Both the position numbers and the translations under genes were made by a program. A stretch of 5,735 nucleotides of DNA, taken from NCBI GenBank assembly GCA_934255105.1, contig CAKQNH010000364.1, positions 1 through 5,735 on the forward strand, given 5' to 3'. This document shows, one piece after another, positions 1 to 5,735 of the stretch. Origin of the DNA: an uncultured Pirellulaceae bacterium. Its GTDB lineage: Bacteria; Planctomycetota; Planctomycetia; Pirellulales; Pirellulaceae. A model generated the notes under the pieces. The model made no database searches and had not been told where the DNA came from. It saw only the letters and a program-made list of their open reading frames with translations. Within the stretch, counting starts at the first letter, position 1; each line of letters opens with the position of its first letter.

Positions 1-1
1 C

Positions 2-2107
2 GATTCGCCAGCTCGCGTTGCCCATAACATTTCACCGCCGGGCGGTGCTGCCGTCGACGAGCTACTGGTCAGCCGTAGCCCGCCTAGCGCCGCGCCCACA
101 TTGGCCAGCGACGAAGCTCGATATTGGCTGGTGTCCACCCAAACTTTGCTCGATCGCGTGGTCAAACAGCACGGCTTAGAACATGTCGACAGCCACCGCG
201 ATCTACGGGAGCTGCAACAGCTTGCCGAGCAGGCCATGAAGTTAGGCAACAGAGTTCCCGACCACGATCTGGCGCGCGGCCTAATTAGTGCTGGCTATAG
301 TCTCCAGCGCCGCGTCACCGTCTGGCAAGCGATCCAGCGTTGTTTGGAGGGGGGGGCCACGGGTGTTTACGCGCCCCGCGATCCAGAGACAGCGCGGGTC
401 GACCTGGCGCACGCTATCCGGGCCGTGTCCGACAAGCTGGGGACGACCGGCGATGCGAGCAACTGGCGCACTTACCTGATGCTCGACGAACTAACCGCCT
501 GGACGAACTCGCCGCAAGACGACTGGCAAGTAGGCAATCAACTCGCATTGGTCACGCTATCGCGCTTGCACTGGCAGCGGTTGTCCGAGCCTCAGCAGCG
601 TTTCTTGGCTCAAAGCGAGTTCGAGGAACTGGGGTCGCATCTGTTGGTCTGGGGACGAGACGCAATTGACTATCGGCAGTTGTTATCCGAGCTAGAGACA
701 TTGGAGTCCGATCCGATCAGCCGCGTGCGTTCGCAATTGGCGGGATCTGTGCAGGTTTTGCGCTTGTCGCGTGAAGAGAGCCAGCAACAACTGGCGGCGG
801 CGCTCAACGACCATTATCGCAATGCCAATCTGCGGCTGACCATCTCGCAGCAGTTGATCCAGAGATTGTTGCCGGCCGAGCAAGTCGATTCGCGGCCAGT
901 GCGCAAGACGATTCTGGGTGCCGATACTTCCGGCGATAGTACGGTGCATACGCAATTGAACGTCAAGCTTGTACCCGATCCCAACGCATGGAATATTGGC
1001 ATTGGGGTGGCCGGTGATTTGGTGAGCATGACGCGCAGCTCAAAGGGGCCGGCCGTGTTCCATAGCACATCCATCGCCCAGATCGATAGCGGGCGGTACG
1101 TGCGCTTGGACCCGACCGGCTACCAAGTCACGGCCGAGCCTACTACGGTCGCGTCGCAGGACTACCTGCGAAAGATGAGCACCGATTTTGATGGCCTGCC
1201 GCTGATCGGCGACTTAGCCCGGCTACTGGTTCGAGAGCAATTCGACCAAAAGCGCGGCTTAGCTAGACGCATTACCCAGCGGATGATCGCTCGTGAGGCG
1301 GACGCTGAACTCGACCGACGCCTGGAAGAGAACCTGACCAAAGCCGAGCAGGAGCTGGCGGAGCGGATTGTTGGACCGCTGGAGCGGCTGAATCTCAACC
1401 CGCTGGTGGTTGCGATGAGCACCACCGAGGACCGACTGTCGATTCGCTACCGCGTGGCTAATGAGGCGCAGATGGCTGCGCATACCGCCCGGCCGCGAGC
1501 ACCTAGCGATAGTCTGTTGAGCATGCAAGTACACCAGACAGCGATCAACAATACAATTGATCAAATCGGCCTCAGCGGTCGACTGTGGACTATACCAGAG
1601 TTGTATGAGCGGCTGGGCGAGACTTTTCAAGGATCCAAATGGCAACTACCCGCTGAAATGGATGAAGATGTTAAACAAACTCGCATTCGCTTCGCCGACA
1701 CCCGCCCGGCCAGCGTTGAGCTGATCGATGGTAAGTTGCGCCTGACGCTCCGCATCGCAGAGTTCAGCCAGGGGGATCGCTTCCACATTGAGCGCTTCAT
1801 CGTAAGCTCGACTTACGTTCCGGCGGCCGATGGGATGACCGCAGAACTGATCCGCGACGGAGTGGTGGAGATTGTCAGCCGCTATGACCGGCTGAAACTT
1901 CGCGTGATCTTCGCCAAGATATTCGTTTCCAATCCGCAGATTCCACTCATCAGCGATAGCTGGGCGAGCGACCCGCGGAGCGAAGGACTGGCCGTGTCGC
2001 AAGTGGAAATTCGCGATGGATGGCTGTCGGTAGCCATCTCCCCAGCCGACTCACAGCGTGCAGCCGAAGTAACCGCCCGCGCTCAGCAACTGCGGCTGCT
2101 GAAGTAG
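2..2107 (+). CDS. Large protein of unknown function, 5'-partial
   Basis: I do not recognise this protein. The frame is open from position 2 to the TAG at 2105-2107, giving about 701 visible residues. The first start-like codon is a TTG at 101, but it has no Shine-Dalgarno sequence, and the 33 codons before it read as a Pro/Ala/Ser-rich linker, so the true start is probably left of the window. Counting from the TTG, residues 1-260 are mostly predicted helix, rich in Leu, Gln, Glu and Arg. Residues 282-350 look like beta strands (LNVKLVPDPNAWNIGIGVAG). Residues 385-430 form a highly charged helix that could be a coiled coil (AELDRRLEENLTKAEQELAE). Residues 435-655 look mainly beta with a short helical stretch near 476-507. 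There is no transmembrane segment or catalytic motif in the visible part. An envelope or periplasmic role, or a lipid-binding TULIP-like fold in the C-terminal half, is only a guess. nadB follows on the same strand. A G8 tract lies at 349-356. I am confident it is coding because of the length of the frame. Confidence 0.85.
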   Translation, partial: DSPARVAHNISPPGGAAVDELLVSRSPPSAAPTLASDEARYWLVSTQTLLDRVVKQHGLEHVDSHRDLRELQQLAEQAMKLGNRVPDHDLARGLISAGYSLQRRVTVWQAIQRCLEGGATGVYAPRDPETARVDLAHAIRAVSDKLGTTGDASNWRTYLMLDELTAWTNSPQDDWQVGNQLALVTLSRLHWQRLSEPQQRFLAQSEFEELGSHLLVWGRDAIDYRQLLSELETLESDPISRVRSQLAGSVQVLRLSREESQQQLAAALNDHYRNANLRLTISQQLIQRLLPAEQVDSRPVRKTILGADTSGDSTVHTQLNVKLVPDPNAWNIGIGVAGDLVSMTRSSKGPAVFHSTSIAQIDSGRYVRLDPTGYQVTAEPTTVASQDYLRKMSTDFDGLPLIGDLARLLVREQFDQKRGLARRITQRMIAREADAELDRRLEENLTKAEQELAERIVGPLERLNLNPLVVAMSTTEDRLSIRYRVANEAQMAAHTARPRAPSDSLLSMQVHQTAINNTIDQIGLSGRLWTIPELYERLGETFQGSKWQLPAEMDEDVKQTRIRFADTRPASVELIDGKLRLTLRIAEFSQGDRFHIERFIVSSTYVPAADGMTAELIRDGVVEIVSRYDRLKLRVIFAKIFVSNPQIPLISDSWASDPRSEGLAVSQVEIRDGWLSVAISPADSQRAAEVTARAQQLRLLK

Positions 2108-2188
2108 CTGGGGTGCTAGGCATGGACTAATATGGTAGTTCCTACACGAACTGCTTCGCTACGCAACCACTGCCAAATAAAGACCGCC

Positions 2189-3844
2189 ATGCTGGATACT
2201 CCCATTGCCGATGCCCCAGGTAGGCTCCAAGGTGCCCAGTCGCCGCGATATCTGATCGATTTCCATCCCAAGCAATTGCCGCATTACTTTACCGATGTGC
2301 TGATCATCGGCGGTGGCTTGGCAGGTCTCCGCGCGGCCAATGAGCTCAGTGACGATACCCGCGCGATAGTGGTCACAAAGGATCGACTCCAGGAGAGCAA
2401 TAGCAACTACGCTCAAGGTGGTATCGCGAGTGTCTGGGATCCTGGAGATTGCTTCGAAGATCACGTGCAGGACACCCTGGCGGCCGGCGGCAATTTTTGT
2501 CACGCCGATGTGGTCGACATGGTGGTCCGTGAAGCCCCCGGCCATGTCGAAGAGCTGATCCGCTGGGGCACTCAATTCGACGAGCACGATGGGCAGTTGA
2601 TGCTGGGACGCGAAGGGGGCCACAGCCGCCATCGCATCTTGCACGCGCTGGGGGATGCTACAGGTAAAGAGATTATGCGGGCAGTGATCGATCACACCCG
2701 CTCGCGCGAGAATATCGAGATTTGGGAACGCGCTTTCACTATCGATCTGTTGTCGCAGGATGGACGCTGTCGCGGCGCTATAATCTCGCGTGGAGAACGC
2801 CAGCCGATTCTGCTGTGGGCCAAGCAGACCATCCTGGCCACCGGAGGCTGCGGACAAGTGTATCGCGAGACCACCAACCCGCGCGTGGCCACGGGAGATG
2901 GTCACGCGCTGGCGTATCGCGCGGGGGCCAAGATCCGCGATATGGAGTTCATGCAGTTCCATCCGACTGTACTGTATATCGCTGGTAGCTCACGGACACT
3001 GGTTACCGAGGCCGTGCGTGGGGCCGGCGCATATTTGGTTGACAGCGAGAACCAACGCTTTATGAGCGACTACGACGCGCGTTTGGAACTGGCACCCCGC
3101 GATGTCGTGAGCCAAGCCATCGCGATGCAGATGGAGAAGACGCGGCATACGTGTGTCTATCTGTCGCTGAAGCACTTGGAGGCTGCTAAGGTAGCCGCCG
3201 AATTCCCCGGTTTTGTGGCAGCTTGTACAAAGTTTGGGCTCGACGCTACCCGCGATCCCATTCCAGTTCGCCCCGGCGCGCACTACATGATCGGTGGGGT
3301 CGAAGTCGATCAGTACGGGCGCACTTCGGTCGATGGTCTGTGGGCTGCCGGTGAAGTCACCAGTTCTGGGTTGCATGGGGCCAATCGCCTAGCATCCAAT
3401 AGCCTGCTGGAAGGTCTGGTGTTTGGGGTTCGCGCGGGGCAGTTTGCGATGCAAGCTGCGAAGCTACTCCCCGATGAATACCGCGCATTGCCCATCAGCA
3501 GCGAGCGCAGCTATCGCCTGACCGAATCGCTGGACATCGCCGACATTCGCAACTCGGTTCAAAGTTTGATGTGGCGCATGGTCGGAGTCCAGCGCAAGCA
3601 AGACAGATTGACCGAAGCTCTCCAGCAGATCCAAGCCTATTCACGCTACGTGCTTCCGCACGCATTCGATACGGTCGAAGGCTGGGAGCTACAGAATCTA
3701 CTGACTGTGTCGCATCTGATGTGCCAAGCCGCCCTGACGCGGACGGAGTCGCGCGGCGTTCACAAACGCGTAGATTTCCCCACGACCGACGATGCAAATT
3801 GGCGCAAGCACTTGGTCTTCCAACGGCAATGTGCCGCATCTTAG
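2189..3844 (+). CDS. nadB: L-aspartate oxidase (NadB)
   Basis: This flavoenzyme oxidises L-aspartate to iminoaspartate, which quinolinate synthase (NadA) condenses with dihydroxyacetone phosphate in de novo NAD synthesis in the cytoplasm. The 551-residue protein belongs to the succinate dehydrogenase/fumarate reductase flavoprotein family. Visible landmarks are the FAD-binding Rossmann turn GGGLAG (residues 41-46), SNSNYAQGGIAS (70-81), REGGHS (141-146), EFMQFHPT (253-260), EAVRGAG with its Arg at 277, AHYMIGG with His365, and LHGANRLASNSLLE (395-408). The Glu of REGGHS, the HPT His, the RGAG Arg and the AHY His match the E. coli active-site set. The C-terminal helical domain ends in the typical ESRGVHKRVDFP stretch. 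No truncation is visible. I chose ATG 2189 because the family match begins soon after it, at SPRYLIDFHPK. An upstream in-frame ATG at 2132 would add 19 residues that look non-coding and contain rare-looking codons such as ATA and GTA. Neither start has a strong ribosome binding site. The gap to the upstream gene is 81 nt (24 nt if 2132 is used), so co-transcription is plausible. Confidence 0.95.
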   Translation: MLDTPIADAPGRLQGAQSPRYLIDFHPKQLPHYFTDVLIIGGGLAGLRAANELSDDTRAIVVTKDRLQESNSNYAQGGIASVWDPGDCFEDHVQDTLAAGGNFCHADVVDMVVREAPGHVEELIRWGTQFDEHDGQLMLGREGGHSRHRILHALGDATGKEIMRAVIDHTRSRENIEIWERAFTIDLLSQDGRCRGAIISRGERQPILLWAKQTILATGGCGQVYRETTNPRVATGDGHALAYRAGAKIRDMEFMQFHPTVLYIAGSSRTLVTEAVRGAGAYLVDSENQRFMSDYDARLELAPRDVVSQAIAMQMEKTRHTCVYLSLKHLEAAKVAAEFPGFVAACTKFGLDATRDPIPVRPGAHYMIGGVEVDQYGRTSVDGLWAAGEVTSSGLHGANRLASNSLLEGLVFGVRAGQFAMQAAKLLPDEYRALPISSERSYRLTESLDIADIRNSVQSLMWRMVGVQRKQDRLTEALQQIQAYSRYVLPHAFDTVEGWELQNLLTVSHLMCQAALTRTESRGVHKRVDFPTTDDANWRKHLVFQRQCAAS

Positions 3845-3852
3845 CAGCTTCA

Positions 3853-3889
3853 GAAAAAGTCGTTGATCGCTCCGCCGATCATTGCTGTG
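3853..3889 (-). repeat. Inverted, diverged copy of the 39-bp intergenic repeat
   Basis: Starting nine bases after the nadB stop, this stretch is the reverse complement of the repeat unit found at 3933-4044. The central 18 bases at 3864-3881 (TGATCGCTCCGCCGATCA) match exactly. The flanks also match: AAAA.AGTCG on the left and TGCTG on the right, with a few substitutions and one missing base. The homology thus covers most of the 39-bp unit, not just the palindrome. The copy has its own 6-bp arms (TGATCG/CGATCA) and can pair with any of the three direct copies. Confidence 0.85.
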
Positions 3890-3971
3890 TCGGGAATAGG
3901 GCATTGCCAGCATCAAACTATACTCAAGCTCACCCCAGCATCTGATCGGCGGAGCGATCGGCGACTGTTTT
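3853..3971. terminator. Possible two-way transcript-end hairpin
   Basis: The inverted copy (3853-3889) and the first direct copy (3933-3971) are complementary over nearly 39 bases with a loop of about 43 bases, so RNA from either strand could form a long, imperfect stem-loop. It lies right after the nadB stop, and hemG transcripts run into it from the other side. For the plus strand the stem is followed by only four T residues (3968-3971), and there is no long U-tract on either strand, so it is not a textbook intrinsic terminator. The placement between convergent genes is the main argument; the role is inferred. Confidence 0.35.
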
Positions 3972-4044
3972 CCCCAGCATCTGATCGGCGGAGCGATCAG
4001 CGACTGTTTTCCTCAGCATCTGATCGGCGGAGCGATCAGCGACT
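3933..4044 (+). repeat. Tandem array of a 39-bp palindromic repeat, 2.9 copies
   Basis: Three head-to-tail copies start at 3933, 3972 and 4011. Copies 1 and 2 are full length and differ at one base (G3960 versus A3999). Copy 3 differs from copy 2 only at T4013 and matches for 34 bases before diverging at 4045. Each unit reads CCCCAGCAT, then a hairpin with arms CTGATCG and CGATCAG around a GCGGAG loop, then CGACTGTTTT. In copy 1 one arm pair becomes a T-G wobble. The near identity points to recent duplication. The copies are back to back with no spacers, so this is not a CRISPR array. The repeat fills half of the gap between the convergent nadB and hemG genes. Confidence 0.93.
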
Positions 4045-4064
4045 ATGCTGCATCCCCGCGACAT

Positions 4065-5516
4065 TCAGCCAGCGTTCGCGGTTTCAAGTAGCGGCCAACC
4101 ACGCGATGCGGAGTTCAATCCAGCGACTAGCCGAGCAGCCCCCTTCTGTCCGCTGTCGATACAGCCTGGGACACCGACTCCAGACAACGAACTGCCGGCC
4201 AAAGCCAGGGTGGGATGCAAGGCCACGCGTTCATTGATTTCCGCAATCAGATGCTTGTGGCCGACATGGTACTGAGGCATCGCTTCCATCTGCCGTACAA
4301 CATTTTGCATAATTGGCCGACCGTTGATCTTGAGCAGCTTGGCTACTTCTCGATAGGCCAGCTCTATCAACTCTCGGTCCGGGAAGCGGAGCAGGCCAGG
4401 CTGCATCGCGCCGCCAATAAACACACGCATCAGCAGCGTGCCATCTGGTGCTCGTCCGTCGTACTTTTCACTGGAAAAACTGCATGACAAGATCATGTGA
4501 TTTTCCACGTGCGGCACGACAAAGCCAAAGGATCGCACCGGAGTTTGAATTTGGTCGGTACGAAAGGCAAGCGACACGATTGCACAACTGGCGTAGTCAA
4601 TGCGGCTGAGTCGCTGGGACAACCTAGCATCGACCCGCCGCAGGATAGTGGAAGCATGATTTGCTGGTGAGGCTACCAGGACGGCGTCTGCATGAGATTC
4701 GCGGCCGCACTCGAGTTGGACTCGCCACCCCGCTTCGCTGCGAATGACTGAGCGCACGGGGGAATTCAGATGCAAATTCTCCTGCGGCAAATGGCTAGCT
4801 AGTGCTTCGATCAAACGCGACATGCCACCGCGCAAGGTCATGAACTGGCTATATCTGACACCACCTCGATCTTCGGCGGCACCCGCCTGCTTGCGCCGAT
4901 CCGCCATCATGCCACGTATGAGACTGCCGTGCTCGCGTTCCATATCCAGAAAGCGAGGCATGGTGGCAGCCACGCTCAAGCGTGCCGGGTCGGCGGTATA
5001 TATACTGCCGACGAGCGGCTGTACGAGACGTTCGAACATTTGAGTCCCAAAGCGACGACAAATGAACGCTTTCAAGGATTCGTCTTCGTTGATTCGTTTG
5101 CGTGGCACAAGGACTTCCAGACCGGCTCGCAGTTTGCCCATCGGCGACAGAATCTTAGTTGCTAGGATGGGCCACAGTCGCGAAGGTGCCATCACCATGA
5201 AGCCCGGCGGGATCGGCTCCAGTTGGCCGCGGCAGACCACCATCGCGCCACCACCTCCTGCATTGGTACGTATCAATTCATCGCCCAGCCCCAGATCTCG
5301 GCAAAGCTCTATCGCCGTCGGTGAAGTGGTGATAAAGTTGTCGGCGGCGTTTTCGATCAAGAAACCGTCTTTGGAGGTCGTCTGGATGACCCCCCCGAGA
5401 CGAGCGCCAGCTTCGAACAGATGAACATTTAGGTTGGGATCGAGTCTAAGCAGATGATGTGCGGCAGCCAGGCCAGAGATGCCACCACCGATAACGGCTA
5501 CGCTTTTAGAATTCAT
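4065..5516 (-). CDS. hemG: Protoporphyrinogen/coproporphyrinogen oxidase, FAD-dependent
   Basis: The enzyme removes six electrons from a porphyrinogen to give the aromatic porphyrin late in heme synthesis, using FAD and, in the studied relatives, oxygen. It belongs to the oxygen-dependent HemG/HemY family of flavin amine-oxidase-like proteins, not to the small flavodoxin-like E. coli HemG. At 483 residues it has the usual length. The N-terminus shows the dinucleotide-binding turn IGGGISGLAAAHHL (residues 9-22) with the ribose-binding Glu35 in LFEAGARLGG. Other family marks are ENAADNFITTSP (55-66), LVGSIYTADPARLS (168-181), TLRGGMSRLIEAL (227-239) and the C-terminal FAD contact LALAGSSLSGVGVPGCIDSG (437-456). 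The start ATG is at 5514-5516; it overlaps the stop of the upstream radical-SAM gene as ATGA and has a GGAAG seven bases upstream. I cannot tell from sequence alone whether protoporphyrinogen IX or coproporphyrinogen III is the substrate, so the symbol stands for the family (hemY or cgoX would also be used). The gene converges on nadB across the repeat cluster. Confidence 0.93.
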   Translation of the reverse strand: MNSKSVAVIGGGISGLAAAHHLLRLDPNLNVHLFEAGARLGGVIQTTSKDGFLIENAADNFITTSPTAIELCRDLGLGDELIRTNAGGGGAMVVCRGQLEPIPPGFMVMAPSRLWPILATKILSPMGKLRAGLEVLVPRKRINEDESLKAFICRRFGTQMFERLVQPLVGSIYTADPARLSVAATMPRFLDMEREHGSLIRGMMADRRKQAGAAEDRGGVRYSQFMTLRGGMSRLIEALASHLPQENLHLNSPVRSVIRSEAGWRVQLECGRESHADAVLVASPANHASTILRRVDARLSQRLSRIDYASCAIVSLAFRTDQIQTPVRSFGFVVPHVENHMILSCSFSSEKYDGRAPDGTLLMRVFIGGAMQPGLLRFPDRELIELAYREVAKLLKINGRPIMQNVVRQMEAMPQYHVGHKHLIAEINERVALHPTLALAGSSLSGVGVPGCIDSGQKGAARLVAGLNSASRGWPLLETANAG

Positions 5517-5734
5517 GATTTCGCTTCCAGTAATTCTTGTAGGGCGGGGGGCATATAAGAGCAGTCGGGCTCTTCGGCTAGGAAATTGCCGGTAACACCA
5601 TAAGCCCGCGCTCGAGAGCCACCGCAGACGTTGCGAAACTCACACACACCACACTTGCCCTGCAGGCGGTCACTGTCGCGGAGCATCTTGAACGTGGGTG
5701 AGTTCTGATAGATGTCGACGATACTTTGACTGGG
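5513..5734 (-). CDS. Radical-SAM/SPASM protein, C-terminal end (heme-linked NirJ/AhbD type)
   Basis: Only the last 73 residues are in the window; the gene continues past the right edge and the radical-SAM core with its CX3CX2C motif is not visible. What is seen is a SPASM-type cysteine domain: GKCGVCEFRNVCGGSRARAY, with cysteines at local residues 28, 31, 37 and 58 (C-X2-C-X5-C-X20-C), expected to bind an auxiliary 4Fe-4S cluster. This stretch closely resembles the C-termini of the NirJ/AhbD heme-modifying enzymes and of the related family I recall as TIGR04053. NirJ acts in heme d1 synthesis and AhbD decarboxylates iron-coproporphyrin to heme. Where I remember CGGC in NirJ/AhbD, this protein has CGGS. 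The stop TGA (5513-5515) overlaps the hemG ATG by two bases (ATGA), so both are made from one transcript, which favours a tetrapyrrole role. The exact reaction cannot be assigned from this fragment. Confidence 0.85.
   Translation of the reverse strand, partial: PSQSIVDIYQNSPTFKMLRDSDRLQGKCGVCEFRNVCGGSRARAYGVTGNFLAEEPDCSYMPPALQELLEAKS
5524..5528 (-). promoter_or_regulatory. Ribosome binding site for hemG
   Basis: On the minus strand GGAAG sits seven bases before the hemG ATG, inside the last codons of the radical-SAM gene. It supports the start at 5516 and, with the ATGA stop/start overlap, indicates translational coupling of the two genes. Confidence 0.6.
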
Positions 5735-5735
5735 G

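Larger units (their letters stand above)
3845..4064. other. Intergenic gap between convergent nadB and hemG
   Basis: This 220-bp gap holds the four repeat copies and little else. The spacer 3890-3932 between the inverted and direct copies has a short CCAGCATC (3907-3914) that equals the 5' end of the unit and may be a degenerate remnant. A plus-strand frame is open through the array because 39 is divisible by three, but it has no ribosome binding site, encodes a 13-residue repeat, and runs into hemG on the opposite strand, so I do not call a gene. No promoter is recognisable, as expected between gene ends. Confidence 0.8.

Noticed and set aside
101..103. TTG as the true start of the first gene
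   Set aside because: There is no Shine-Dalgarno sequence before it and the frame is open for 33 further codons to the window edge, so an internal Leu is more likely.
2137..2152. Operator for an NAD-related repressor
   Set aside because: Arms are only five bases, it resembles no operator I can name, and it would be inside the gene if the 2132 start is used.
2159..2962. 267-residue minus-strand frame opposite nadB
   Set aside because: It lies fully antisense to the well-supported nadB coding sequence and shows no recognisable protein; it is a shadow of codon bias.
3571..3945. 124-residue plus-strand frame over the nadB 3' end
   Set aside because: It is out of frame with nadB across a conserved region and ends in the intergenic repeat area; no start signal supports it.
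3933..4044. CRISPR array
   Set aside because: The units are directly adjacent with no spacers, and an inverted copy lies nearby; no cas gene is visible.
4045..4487. Plus-strand frames opposite the 3' part of hemG
   Set aside because: They overlap the conserved C-terminal part of hemG and have no family resemblance or ribosome binding site.
4991..5010. 20-base near-perfect palindrome CGGCGGTATA/TATACTGCCG
   Set aside because: It falls in the codons for the conserved GSIYTADP stretch of hemG, so protein constraint explains it; one arm position mismatches and there is no promoter context.

Overview
The window looks like chromosomal DNA from a moderately GC-rich bacterium. The style of the proteins suggests a planctomycete, probably Pirellulales-like: a long unrecognised helix-rich protein, an L-aspartate oxidase with an N-terminus of the PRYL-DFHPK type, and a hemG coupled to a SPASM radical-SAM gene. 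This placement is an inference from protein resemblance recalled from memory, not from a search. I see no rRNA, tRNA, CRISPR array, insertion sequence or phage gene.

Layout. (1) Positions 2-2107, plus strand: the 3' part of a large protein of unknown function, whose frame is open to the left edge, so its start lies outside the window. (2) 2189-3844, plus strand: nadB, L-aspartate oxidase, first step of de novo NAD synthesis; a further in-frame ATG at 2132 is a possible but less likely start. (3) 3845-4064: a 220-bp gap between convergent genes, holding four copies of a 39-bp palindromic repeat, three head-to-tail and one inverted. (4) 4065-5516, minus strand: hemG, an FAD-dependent protoporphyrinogen/coproporphyrinogen oxidase. 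(5) 5513-5734, minus strand: the C-terminal 73 residues of a radical-SAM protein with a SPASM iron-sulfur domain, running off the right edge and sharing an ATGA stop/start overlap with hemG.

How the parts relate. The two minus-strand genes form a tightly coupled operon, transcribed radical-SAM then hemG, that fits tetrapyrrole (heme) biosynthesis. nadB is transcribed toward them, and the unknown gene upstream of nadB has the same direction. The operons therefore meet at the repeat cluster, which is the most unusual structure here. It can fold into small 7-bp hairpins or into one long hairpin on RNA from either strand, so it may act as a two-way transcript end, or it may be a REP-like dispersed element. 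I see no convincing evidence of a wholly new system. The items worth following up are the repeat cluster, the unidentified 5' protein and the radical-SAM/hemG pairing.
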